From Clostridiales bacterium (lineage in GTDB: Bacteria; Bacillota; Clostridia; Christensenellales; CAG-1252): a stretch of 8,607 nucleotides of DNA. The stretch is from positions 1 to 8,607 of the forward strand of contig DMCI01000148.1 of NCBI GenBank assembly GCA_003445835.1, in the 5' to 3' direction. A model generated the notes under the pieces. The model was not told the origin of the DNA, made no database searches, and saw only the letters and a program-made list of their open reading frames with translations. Position 1 is the stretch's first letter; each line of letters starts with the position of its first letter. Both the position numbers and the translations under genes were made by a program. Below are positions 1 through 7,158 of the stretch, in pieces.

Positions 1-1449
1 AAGGAGCATTTGGTGCTTGCCACCATCGACGATATGCAATTGGAAGGCACCCTCGTTTACCTCAACGATTACAAGATGAACGGCGTGATGCTTGCCACCT
101 ATCACAATTTGGAAAAGAGCATTGCCAGAAATCTTTTGCGTATTATGGGGCACAGCGTGGAATTGGATCTTGACCTTGACGAGGAGATCGCCGCCTACGA
201 AAAGGCGCAGGGAGTTACCCTTCATTCCGCGCAAAAGGAAGCCATCACCGCCGCGGTCAACAGCGGTTGCGTGGTGATCTCGGGCGGACCGGGCACGGGC
301 AAGACCACCATCATCAAGTTTATCATAGAGCTTTTGCGCAAAGAGGGCTATTCCTTTGCGCTTACCGCGCCTACGGGTCGCGCCGCCAAGCGTATGAGCG
401 AGGCGACGGGCGCCGTGGCAAAGACCATCCACCGTTTGTTGGAGCTTCATCCCGCCTCTTCCTCGCCCGAAACCAAACTGGACGCCGACGTCGTGATCGT
501 GGACGAGATCAGTATGGCGGACGAATACGTTTTCAACGCTCTTTTGAAGGCGATCCCCGTGGGCGGCAAGATCGTACTCGTAGGGGATAAGGATCAGCTT
601 CCCTCGGTGGGCGCGGGCAACATTCTTGCGGATATCATTTCGTCGGGTATCGTCCCGGTCAAATATCTTACGCACATTTATCGCCAGTCTTCGGATAGCA
701 ACATCGCCATTTACGCCCATATGATCAACGGCGGCGCCGTACCCGAGTTTGACAACCGCAGCCGCGACTTCTTCTTTGACAACGTATCGGAGGAAGGGGC
801 TGTGTTGAAGGACGTCGTTTCACTTTGTACCGAGCGTTTGCCGAGGTATTTTTCCTTGCCCGCATCCGAAGTGCAGGTCTTGGCGCCCTTGAAGAAAGGG
901 GACGCCGGGGTGGAAAGCTTGAATGCGGAACTGCAAAAAGTCATCAATCCGCCCGATAAGGAAAAGGGGGAGATGATCTCGGGCGACCGCATCTTCCGCG
1001 TGGGCGACAGGGTTATCCACGTCGTCAACAACTATCAACTCGGTTGGGTGCAAAAGAACGGGGAAAAGTACGAAGCGGGCGAAGGCGTCTTCAACGGAGA
1101 TATCGGCAAGATCGTCGCCGTTTCCCGCGCCGAAGCGCAATTGCAAGTGCAGTTTGAGGACGGCAAGGTGGCGACGTATACCGCGGGCGACCTCGATCAG
1201 TTGGCGCTTGCCTACTGTATCAGCGTGCACAAGAGCCAGGGCTCCGAATTCCCCATCGCCGTCGTGGTCATCTCACGCTATAATCCCATCGTGACGTCAA
1301 GAAACCTTTTGTACACCGCCATCACCCGCGCCAAGCGTGCCGTCGTGTTGGTGGGCGACAAACAAAACGTGATCAAAATGATCAAAAACAACTATACCGA
1401 AAAGAGACATACCGCTCTTTCCTTGTTTTTGAAGAATAATGAATTCTAA
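1..1449 (+). CDS. recD2: RecD2-type 5'-3' DNA helicase, C-terminal part (5' end outside window)
   Basis: Superfamily 1B ATP-dependent DNA helicase of the RecD2 (RecD-like, stand-alone) type, which unwinds DNA 5' to 3' in repair and recombination. The frame is open from base 1, so the gene is cut by the window edge. About 482 residues are present; RecD2 proteins are usually about 700-750, so the N-terminal OB/helix-hairpin-helix part is mostly missing. Counting from the TTG at base 10, visible motifs are Walker A GGPGTGKTT (92-100), motif Ia TAPTGRAAKRM (119-129), Walker B VVIVDEISM (161-169), motif III GDKDQLPSVGAG (192-203), arginine-containing YRQ (224-226), motif V VHKSQGSE (406-413) and motif VI LLYTAITRA (433-441). 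All catalytic motifs are intact. The TTG at base 10 is not the real start. The last 11 bases overlap comF, suggesting co-transcription and translational coupling. RecD of a RecBCD complex is a less likely alternative because this order and motif set fit RecD2; the missing N-terminus would settle it. Confidence 0.9.
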   Translation, partial: KEHLVLATIDDMQLEGTLVYLNDYKMNGVMLATYHNLEKSIARNLLRIMGHSVELDLDLDEEIAAYEKAQGVTLHSAQKEAITAAVNSGCVVISGGPGTGKTTIIKFIIELLRKEGYSFALTAPTGRAAKRMSEATGAVAKTIHRLLELHPASSSPETKLDADVVIVDEISMADEYVFNALLKAIPVGGKIVLVGDKDQLPSVGAGNILADIISSGIVPVKYLTHIYRQSSDSNIAIYAHMINGGAVPEFDNRSRDFFFDNVSEEGAVLKDVVSLCTERLPRYFSLPASEVQVLAPLKKGDAGVESLNAELQKVINPPDKEKGEMISGDRIFRVGDRVIHVVNNYQLGWVQKNGEKYEAGEGVFNGDIGKIVAVSRAEAQLQVQFEDGKVATYTAGDLDQLALAYCISVHKSQGSEFPIAVVVISRYNPIVTSRNLLYTAITRAKRAVVLVGDKQNVIKMIKNNYTEKRHTALSLFLKNNEF

Positions 1450-2185
1450 ACTTTCCCGCTGGCTTTCCTTCCTGTTCGTCGACGAGCACAACTGCGTCGT
1501 ATGCGACCGCGAGCTTCCTAAGCCTTCGCGGTACCGTCTTTGCAACAAGTGCTACGCGATGCTTGAAGTCATCGGGGATCGCGCTTGCTTAAAATGCGGC
1601 AGGATGTTGGTCGCGGAGGGCGACTACTGCTTGGACTGCCAAAACAGGGAGATGGTGTTCGATCGCGCGTTTTCACCCCTTGCGTACAACGGCGCCGCGG
1701 TCATGATGGTCACCAAACTCAAGTTTCACAACAGAAGGTATCTTGCCAAAGGGATGGCAAATCAAATGACGGATCGCTTTTTGGAAGAGGGTTTGACGGC
1801 GGACGTCGTGATCCCCGTGCCGCTGCATCCCAACAGACAAAAGGAAAGAGGGTACAATCAAAGCGAGTTGCTGGCGGAGAACGTCGCAAAAAGTTTGCGC
1901 TTGCCGCTTGACAAGACCACCCTTCGTCGTGAAAAAGATACTTTGGCGTCAAGCAGCTTAAAGGGCGGTCGTTCCGCGAGGGAAGAAAACTTAAAAGACG
2001 CATTTGCCGTTACGGGCGGCGCCGAAGTGAAGGGTAAAACCGTCCTTTTGGTGGACGACGTATTGACCACGGGCACCACGGCGAACCAGGCGACCAAAGC
2101 CCTCAAGAACGCGGGCGCAAAGACCGTTTACGTTTTGACTTTCGCGTCAACCAAAGAAAAACCGCCAATACAAGCGGATTTTTGA
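1439..2185 (+). CDS. comF: ComF family protein (zinc-ribbon phosphoribosyltransferase-like)
   Basis: ComF/ComFC/GntX family protein of 248 residues, normal family length. The N-terminal zinc-ribbon has four CxxC pairs: C19-C22, C35-C38, C50-C53 and C64-C67. A type I phosphoribosyltransferase fold follows, with the family signature PVPLHPNRQKERGYNQSE at about 126-143 and the PRPP-binding loop VLLVDDVLTTGTT at 202-214. In Bacillus, ComFC is needed for uptake of transforming DNA, but ComF homologues are widespread in non-competent bacteria and their substrate is not established. The ATG lies inside the end of recD2 (11-base overlap) and has no strong Shine-Dalgarno, only a weak GAAG, so translation probably depends on coupling to recD2. 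No ComFA helicase or ComFB gene is adjacent, so context does not prove competence. It ends with TGA, 62 bases before secA. Confidence 0.9.
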   Translation: MNSKLSRWLSFLFVDEHNCVVCDRELPKPSRYRLCNKCYAMLEVIGDRACLKCGRMLVAEGDYCLDCQNREMVFDRAFSPLAYNGAAVMMVTKLKFHNRRYLAKGMANQMTDRFLEEGLTADVVIPVPLHPNRQKERGYNQSELLAENVAKSLRLPLDKTTLRREKDTLASSSLKGGRSAREENLKDAFAVTGGAEVKGKTVLLVDDVLTTGTTANQATKALKNAGAKTVYVLTFASTKEKPPIQADF

Positions 2186-2230
2186 CAATCAAACAAAATA
2201 TTTTACTTATTTTCGGGCTTATAGTAAAAT
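2182..2230 (+). promoter_or_regulatory. Candidate sigma-A promoter region for secA-prfB-tsaD
   Basis: The gap between comF and secA is strongly AT-rich compared with the genes around it. The best pairing I see is a -35-like TTTACT (2202-2207), a 17-base spacer and a -10-like TAAAAT (2225-2230). Initiation would then fall near 2237, leaving a very short leader that begins at the Shine-Dalgarno GAGGTGA (2237-2243). A perfect TTGACA at 2182-2187 overlaps the comF stop codon, but at 17 bases the matching -10 (ACTTAT, 2205-2210) is poor. Read-through from recD2-comF is equally possible, since I see no terminator after comF. Confidence 0.45.
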
Positions 2231-2247
2231 AGCTATGAGGTGAACTT

Positions 2248-4872
2248 ATGTGTATATTCGCAAACGCCAATGAAAGACAAGTCAAAAAGCTCCGCAAGAT
2301 CGCGGATAAGATCGAGCTTCTCGCCCCGCATTACGCTTCGATGTCGGATGAGGAACTTAAGGCGATGACCCCTTATTTTAAGGAGCGCATCAAGGAGGGC
2401 GCCACGCTTGACGAACTTCTTCCCGATGCGTACGCCGTCGTCCGCGAGGCTTCTTCCAGAGTTTTGGGACTTCGTCACTTTTACGTACAACTTTTGGGCG
2501 GTATCGCCCTGCATCAAGGCAGGATCGCGGAGATGTGCACCGGTGAAGGTAAGACCTTGGTCAGTACCCTCCCCGCATACCTCAACGCTCTTACCGGCGA
2601 AGGGATGCACATCGTTACGGTCAACGATTATCTTGCCAAGCGTGACGCCGAGTGGATGGGAAAGGTGCACCGCTTCCTCGGTCTTACCGTCGGCGTTTCC
2701 GTCGAAGGGATGACCCCGGAGGAAAAACGCGCGGCGTACAACTGCGACATCCTTTACGCCACCAACAACGCCCTCGGGTTTGATTACCTCAGGGACAATA
2801 TGGCGGTCAGTAAGGAACAAATGGTGCAAAGAGGGCAGACCTTTGCCATCATCGACGAGGTGGATAGCATCTTGATCGACGAGGCGCGCACCCCGCTTAT
2901 CATTTCCGGCAAAGGGGATAAAAGCAGCGAGATCTATTTGAAGGTCAGCCGTTTCGTCAAGACCTTGCACGAAGAAGACTACGAAAAGGATGAAAAGGAA
3001 AACAGCATCCGTTTGACCGAACAGGGCGTCGAGAGGGCGGAGCGCTACTTTGCCATCGACAACCTCGGCGACATCGAGCACAACGACCTCAACCATCATA
3101 TCAACATCGCGTTGAAGGCGCAGTATATGATGAAGCGTGACAAGGACTACATCGTCAGCGATCAGGAAGTCATCATCATCGACGAATTCACCGGTCGTTT
3201 GATGATCGGCAGACGCTACAGCGACGGCTTGCATCAGGCGATCGAAGCCAAGGAAGGCGTCCGCGTCCGCGACGAGAACAAGACCTACGCCACCATCACC
3301 TTCCAAAATTACTTCCGTATGTACAAAAAACTTTCGGGTATGACGGGTACCGCCAAGACGGAGGAGACCGAGTTCAAACAGATCTACGGTTTGGACGTCG
3401 TGGTGATCCCCACCAACCTCCCCGTAAAGCGCCGTGACGAAAACGACCTTTTGTACAAAACGATGGCGGGCAAGCTTCGCGCCATCACCGAGGACATCAA
3501 GGATTGCTACGAGCGCAAACAGCCCGTTTTGGTGGGTACGATCTCGGTGGAAAAATCCGAAGAACTTTCCGCCATCCTCAAAAAGGAACGCATCCCGCAC
3601 AACGTATTGAACGCCAAAAACCACGAGAGAGAAGCGGAGATCGTCGCGCAGGCAGGTAGGCTCGGACAGGTGACCATTGCCACCAATATGGCGGGTCGTG
3701 GTACCGATATCATGCTGGGCGGCAACCCCGAGTACTTGGCGCGCGCCGCTTTGGAAAAGAAGGGTTACTCGCACGAAGCCATCGTGGAAGCGGTGGGCTT
3801 TGCAAGCGACGTTTCGGAAGAAGCGCTTCGCGCAAGAGAGGATTACAAGAGGTTCTACGCCGAAAACAAGGAGCAGACCGATAAGGAAAAGGCGGAAGTG
3901 CTTGCCGTGGGCGGCCTCCGCGTCATCGGTACCGAGCGTCACGAGTCGAGGCGTATCGACAACCAGCTTCGCGGTCGTAGCGGCAGACAAGGGGATATCG
4001 GCTCCTCCGTGTTCTATATTTCGATGGAGGACGACCTCGCCCGCGTCTTCGGCGGCGAAAGGATGTATTCTATCGCCAACGCTTTCAACCTTGACGAGGA
4101 TACCCCGATCCAAATGAAGATCATCACCCGTTCCATCGAGCGGGCGCAACTTGCGGTGGAAAACCGCAACTATTCTTACCGCAAGCACGTTCTTGCTTAC
4201 GACGACGTGATGAACCGTCAGCGTGAGATCATTTACGCGGAGCGCAACAAGGTCTTGACCGGCGCCGACGTGCACGAGGAGATCGTCAAGATGATACCCT
4301 CCGTCACCGCGGAATACTTGGGCGGCATCATCGACTACTCCAAGGACTACGTTTTGTGGGATTACGACAGGATCAACAAGGAGATCGAGGATAGACTCCT
4401 CCCTGCGGGATCCAACGTCGTCACCAAGGAACTTGCTTCGGGCTTAAACTTCGGTAAGATCGCGGACGCCGTCGCTCTTGCGGCGATCGACGCCTACGAC
4501 GAGAAGGAAGAAAATTACAAGGCGCAGGGCATCCCCTTCGGCGACTTCGAGCGCCACGTATTGCTTCGCGCCGTGGATAGGCATTGGATCGAGCATATCG
4601 ACGCGATGGACGCCCTTCGTCGCGGCATCGGGCTCCGCGCGGTCGGTCAGCACGACCCCGTCATCAGCTACGCCAACGAGGGCTTCGAGATGTTTGACGA
4701 GATGATCTCCGCCATCCAGCGCGACACCGTTTTCTTTGCGCTTAAGATGGAAGTCCGCAAGGAGGAGAGAAGGACGCCCCCGCCCGCGCCCGTGAAGAAA
4801 GAGAAGATCGGCAGGAACGATCCGTGTCCCTGCGGCAGCGGAAAGAAATACAAAAATTGTTGCGGTAGATAA
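2248..4872 (+). CDS. secA: Protein translocase ATPase SecA
   Basis: Motor ATPase that drives secretory preproteins through the SecYEG channel at the cytoplasmic membrane. The 874 residues are a complete SecA. The DEAD-type motor shows Walker A TGEGKT (98-103), VNDYLAKRDAEWM (125-137), DYLRDN (179-184) and the Walker B region DEVDSILIDEARTPLIISG (203-221). The preprotein crosslinking domain lies at about 222-350. The second motor domain carries TNMAGRGTDIMLGGN (479-493) and RGRSGRQGD (575-583). The helical scaffold and wing regions follow, with HWIEHIDAMDALRRGIGLRA at 779-798. The C-terminus ends in a SEC-C zinc site, C860-x-C862-x8-C871-C872, which binds SecB or ribosomes in studied homologues. 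The start is supported by GAGGTGA four bases upstream and by alignment of the N-terminus with known SecA proteins. Residue 97, just before the P-loop, is Cys where I recall Lys or Arg in well-studied SecA proteins. The TAA stop is one base before prfB. The single secA here looks like the essential copy, not an accessory SecA2. Confidence 0.98.
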   Translation: MCIFANANERQVKKLRKIADKIELLAPHYASMSDEELKAMTPYFKERIKEGATLDELLPDAYAVVREASSRVLGLRHFYVQLLGGIALHQGRIAEMCTGEGKTLVSTLPAYLNALTGEGMHIVTVNDYLAKRDAEWMGKVHRFLGLTVGVSVEGMTPEEKRAAYNCDILYATNNALGFDYLRDNMAVSKEQMVQRGQTFAIIDEVDSILIDEARTPLIISGKGDKSSEIYLKVSRFVKTLHEEDYEKDEKENSIRLTEQGVERAERYFAIDNLGDIEHNDLNHHINIALKAQYMMKRDKDYIVSDQEVIIIDEFTGRLMIGRRYSDGLHQAIEAKEGVRVRDENKTYATITFQNYFRMYKKLSGMTGTAKTEETEFKQIYGLDVVVIPTNLPVKRRDENDLLYKTMAGKLRAITEDIKDCYERKQPVLVGTISVEKSEELSAILKKERIPHNVLNAKNHEREAEIVAQAGRLGQVTIATNMAGRGTDIMLGGNPEYLARAALEKKGYSHEAIVEAVGFASDVSEEALRAREDYKRFYAENKEQTDKEKAEVLAVGGLRVIGTERHESRRIDNQLRGRSGRQGDIGSSVFYISMEDDLARVFGGERMYSIANAFNLDEDTPIQMKIITRSIERAQLAVENRNYSYRKHVLAYDDVMNRQREIIYAERNKVLTGADVHEEIVKMIPSVTAEYLGGIIDYSKDYVLWDYDRINKEIEDRLLPAGSNVVTKELASGLNFGKIADAVALAAIDAYDEKEENYKAQGIPFGDFERHVLLRAVDRHWIEHIDAMDALRRGIGLRAVGQHDPVISYANEGFEMFDEMISAIQRDTVFFALKMEVRKEERRTPPPAPVKKEKIGRNDPCPCGSGKKYKNCCGR

Positions 4873-4873
4873 T

Positions 4874-5971
4874 ATGGTTGAATTTGATGAAAGCAAACAA
4901 AAACTCGCGGCGCTCCGCGAGGTCATAACAGAAGTGGCGGACGCTTTGGACGTCCCCGCTCTTGAAAAACGCAAGACGGAATTGGAAGAAGAACAAAATC
5001 AAGACGGATTTTGGACCGATCAGGCAAAAAGCCAACGCGTCAATAAGGAGCTCAAGCAGGTAAGCGACAAGCTCGCCAAGGTCAAAAAGTTGCAATCCCG
5101 TGCGGAAGATATCGGCGTACTTATCGAACTTGCCGAGATGGAAGAAGCTCTTTCGGAACTTCCCACCGTGGAAGAGGAACTCAAAACTCTTTCCGAAGAG
5201 GCGGAGCAAATGAAGATCGCGGCGCTTTTGAAGGGCAAGCACGACGGATGCGACGCTATTTTGACCCTGCACGCAGGCGCGGGCGGTACCGAAGCGCAAG
5301 ACTGGTGCAGTATGCTGTTCCGTATGTATTCCCGCTATGCTGAAAAACGCGGTTACTCCATGAAAGTCCTCGATATGCTTCCCGGCGACGAAGCGGGCAT
5401 CAAAAGCGTCAGCTTCGAGATCGACGGCGACAACGCGTACGGCTATTTGAAGGCGGAAAAGGGCGTGCATCGCTTGGTGCGTATCTCTCCGTTTGACGCA
5501 AACAGCCGTCGTCATACCTCTTTTGCTTCGTTGGAAGTTATGCCCGTCATTCAGGACGATACCGAAATACAGATCCGCCAAGAGGATCTTAAAGTCGACA
5601 CCTATCGAAGCGGCGGCGCGGGCGGTCAGCACGTCAACAAGACCGAGTCCGCCATCCGTATCACGCACATTCCCACGGGCATCATCGTCGCTTGCCAAAA
5701 CGAGCGCAGCCAGATCCAAAACCGTGAAGTCGCGATGCGTATGCTTATGAGCAAACTCGTGGAACTCAAAGAGCGTGAACAAATGGAATTCGAGCAGTCT
5801 TTGAAGGGCGAGTTGAAAAAGATCGAGTGGGGCAGTCAGATCCGTTCCTACGTATTTTGCCCCTACACGCTGGTCAAGGATCACCGCACCGGGTATGAAA
5901 ATCCCAACGTGCAAGCGGTGATGGACGGCGATCTGCAAGACTTTATCGTAGAGTACTTAAAAAAGGCGTAA
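4874..5971 (+). CDS. prfB: Peptide chain release factor 2 (RF2), single continuous frame
   Basis: RF2 reads UGA and UAA stop codons in the ribosomal A site and triggers peptide release. The 365 residues match the usual length and align without gaps to E. coli RF2 over the N-terminus as I remember it. Key signs are the stop-codon recognition tripeptide SPF (205-207) and the peptidyl-transferase-centre GGQ (250-252), whose Gln252 is normally methylated by PrmC. The SPF identifies RF2 rather than RF1. Residue 246 is Ser, the Ala/Ser state typical of fully active RF2 rather than the Thr of E. coli K-12. Unlike most bacterial prfB genes there is no in-frame TGA near codon 26: codons 25-26 are TTG-GAC (Leu-Asp) and the frame is open throughout. 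It starts one base after the secA stop with no clear Shine-Dalgarno, so translation is probably coupled. TGA is used as stop by comF and tsaD, consistent with a need for RF2. Confidence 0.97.
   Translation: MVEFDESKQKLAALREVITEVADALDVPALEKRKTELEEEQNQDGFWTDQAKSQRVNKELKQVSDKLAKVKKLQSRAEDIGVLIELAEMEEALSELPTVEEELKTLSEEAEQMKIAALLKGKHDGCDAILTLHAGAGGTEAQDWCSMLFRMYSRYAEKRGYSMKVLDMLPGDEAGIKSVSFEIDGDNAYGYLKAEKGVHRLVRISPFDANSRRHTSFASLEVMPVIQDDTEIQIRQEDLKVDTYRSGGAGGQHVNKTESAIRITHIPTGIIVACQNERSQIQNREVAMRMLMSKLVELKEREQMEFEQSLKGELKKIEWGSQIRSYVFCPYTLVKDHRTGYENPNVQAVMDGDLQDFIVEYLKKA
4944..4951 (+). other. Position of the lost prfB programmed-frameshift site
   Basis: The canonical frameshift element is CTT TGA C, with UGA as codon 26, preceded by an internal Shine-Dalgarno. 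Here the corresponding eight bases are CTTTGGAC, read as part of GCT TTG GAC, which gives Leu25-Asp26. Those are the same residues that the +1 shift yields in E. coli. The site differs from CTTTGAC by one extra G, which removes the stop and restores one frame. No internal Shine-Dalgarno-like GGGGG or AGGAG is visible just upstream. That this is a fossil of the element, rather than coincidence in a lineage that never had it, is inference. Confidence 0.6.
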
Positions 5972-5972
5972 T

Positions 5973-7010
5973 ATGACGTTTGCCGAGCTGAAGGAGAAAC
6001 AGGATCTCTTGATCGTCGCGTTGGAATCTTCCTGCGATGAAACGGCTTGCGCGGTCTTAAAGGACGGCAAGATCCTTTCTTCCGTCATCTCTTCTCAAAT
6101 CGCCATCCACAAAGAATACGGCGGCGTCGTCCCCGAGATCGCCAGCCGCAACCACGTCATCAACGTGGAACCGGTCGTGGAAGAAGCGCTTCAAAAGGCG
6201 GGCGTTTCCTTAAAGGACGTCGATTGTTTCGCCGTGACCTACGGCGCGGGGCTTCTCGGCGCGCTTTTGGTGGGCGTCAGTTATATGAAAGGGCTTGCTT
6301 TTGCCCTTGACAAACCTCTTATCAAAGTCAATCACATCCGCGGGCATATCGCGGCAAATTATATTGCCGATCCCTCTTTGAGACCCCCGTATATCGGGCT
6401 GATCGTTTCGGGCGGGCATACCGCGGTCGTAAAGGTGGATAGCTATACGTCTTTCACCTATCTCGGCGGGACGATGGACGACGCCGTCGGCGAAGCCTTC
6501 GACAAGGTCGCCCGCGTGCTTTCGCTTCCCTATCCCGGCGGGCCGGAGATCGAAAAAACGGCGAAGGGCGGCGCCCGCACCGTCTATATTCCCGAGCCCA
6601 AGCACGCCAATCCCTACGATTTTTCTTTCAGCGGCATCAAAACTTCCGTCATCAATTACGCGCATACCGCGGCGCAACGCGGGGAAGAGATCAACAAAGC
6701 GGACGTGGCTTGTTCCTTTCAGTCCGCGGTCGCGGAAATGCTCGTCAAGGCGGCGATCCGCGCGGCAAAGGAATACGGTCTTAAGGACATCGCTTTGGCG
6801 GGTGGCGTAGGCGCCAACGGGGAGATCCGTCGCACTCTTACCGAAGCGTGCGAAAAGAGGGGGCTTCGCGCCCATTTCCCCACCAAAGAGACCTGCACCG
6901 ACAACGCCGCGATGATCGCGATGGAAGCGTATTTGCAAGTCAGGCACGGCGACGAAAGTTGCGTCGCGGATGAAGCGCTTGACGCCCAAGCGAGCATCCC
7001 TTTGGTTTGA
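5973..7010 (+). CDS. tsaD: tRNA N6-adenosine threonylcarbamoyltransferase TsaD
   Basis: Transfers the threonylcarbamoyl group from TC-AMP to A37 of tRNAs that read ANN codons (t6A), acting with TsaB and TsaE in the cytoplasm. The 345 residues are normal length for this ASKHA-fold (Kae1/YgjD) family. Visible signatures are ESSCDETA (18-25), the metal-binding HxxxH as NHIRGHIAANY (H121 and H125), SGGHT (146-150), DDAVGEAFDKVAR (169-181), YPGGPEIEK (187-195), GGVGAN (277-282) and the C-terminal DNAAMIA (310-316). The ATG follows the prfB stop by one base. About 12 residues precede the conserved (M)IVALESSCDETA start. A TTG at 6009 with AAGGAG at 5991-5996 would give the shorter form common in the family, so the start is uncertain. 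The partners tsaB and tsaE are not nearby, and co-transcription with secA-prfB is inferred from spacing. It ends with TGA, followed by a new promoter and no recognisable terminator. Confidence 0.97.
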   Translation: MTFAELKEKQDLLIVALESSCDETACAVLKDGKILSSVISSQIAIHKEYGGVVPEIASRNHVINVEPVVEEALQKAGVSLKDVDCFAVTYGAGLLGALLVGVSYMKGLAFALDKPLIKVNHIRGHIAANYIADPSLRPPYIGLIVSGGHTAVVKVDSYTSFTYLGGTMDDAVGEAFDKVARVLSLPYPGGPEIEKTAKGGARTVYIPEPKHANPYDFSFSGIKTSVINYAHTAAQRGEEINKADVACSFQSAVAEMLVKAAIRAAKEYGLKDIALAGGVGANGEIRRTLTEACEKRGLRAHFPTKETCTDNAAMIAMEAYLQVRHGDESCVADEALDAQASIPLV

Positions 7011-7054
7011 TTTTTCAAAAAGGGCGTTTTCCTCAATAAAACACGGCGTTTGTT

Positions 7055-7106
7055 AAAAAATTTTTATTGATATTTATTTGACTAACCGCTATAGAATTGA
7101 TAAAAT
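7055..7106 (+). promoter_or_regulatory. Strong sigma-A promoter with UP-like element for the L7Ae-rpsL-rpsG-fusA operon
   Basis: The main promoter is TTGACT (7078-7083), an exact 17-base spacer, and TAAAAT (7101-7106), close to the TTGACA/TATAAT consensus, so transcription should start near 7113. Immediately upstream, 7055-7075 is an A-tract/T-tract run beginning AAAAAATTTTTATT. It sits where an RNA polymerase alpha-subunit UP element would lie and resembles that consensus. A second, overlapping pair, TTGATA (7067-7072) with TATAGA (7090-7095), also has a 17-base spacer and lies 11 bases upstream. The leader of about 46 bases ends in Shine-Dalgarno GGAGGG (7148-7153), five bases before the ATG. 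Confidence 0.75.
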
Positions 7107-7158
7107 AAAAGGGCTTGTGAGTAATTGCAAGTAATTTTGTCGTCATCGGAGGGTTGCC

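Noticed and set aside
1439..2185. Evidence for a natural competence locus
   Set aside because: A single comF without comFA, comEA or comEC nearby is not enough, since comF homologues are common in organisms not known to be competent.
2233..4275. A 680-codon open frame on the minus strand opposite secA
   Set aside because: It is in codon register with secA, so it stays open simply because secA almost never uses TTA, CTA or TCA. The translation is rich in His, Val and Asp with no recognisable domain, while secA is certain.
4742..5938. A 398-codon minus-strand open frame opposite prfB, and a similar one opposite tsaD (6210-6989)
   Set aside because: Both are also codon-aligned shadows caused by codon bias of the + strand genes; neither shows motifs or a plausible ribosome site.
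7011..7066. Rho-independent terminator after tsaD
   Set aside because: GTTTT/AAAAC (in 7025-7041) gives only a five-base, A/T-dominated stem, and the AAAAAATTTTT run is better read as a UP-like element. No GC-rich stem with a T-tail is present.
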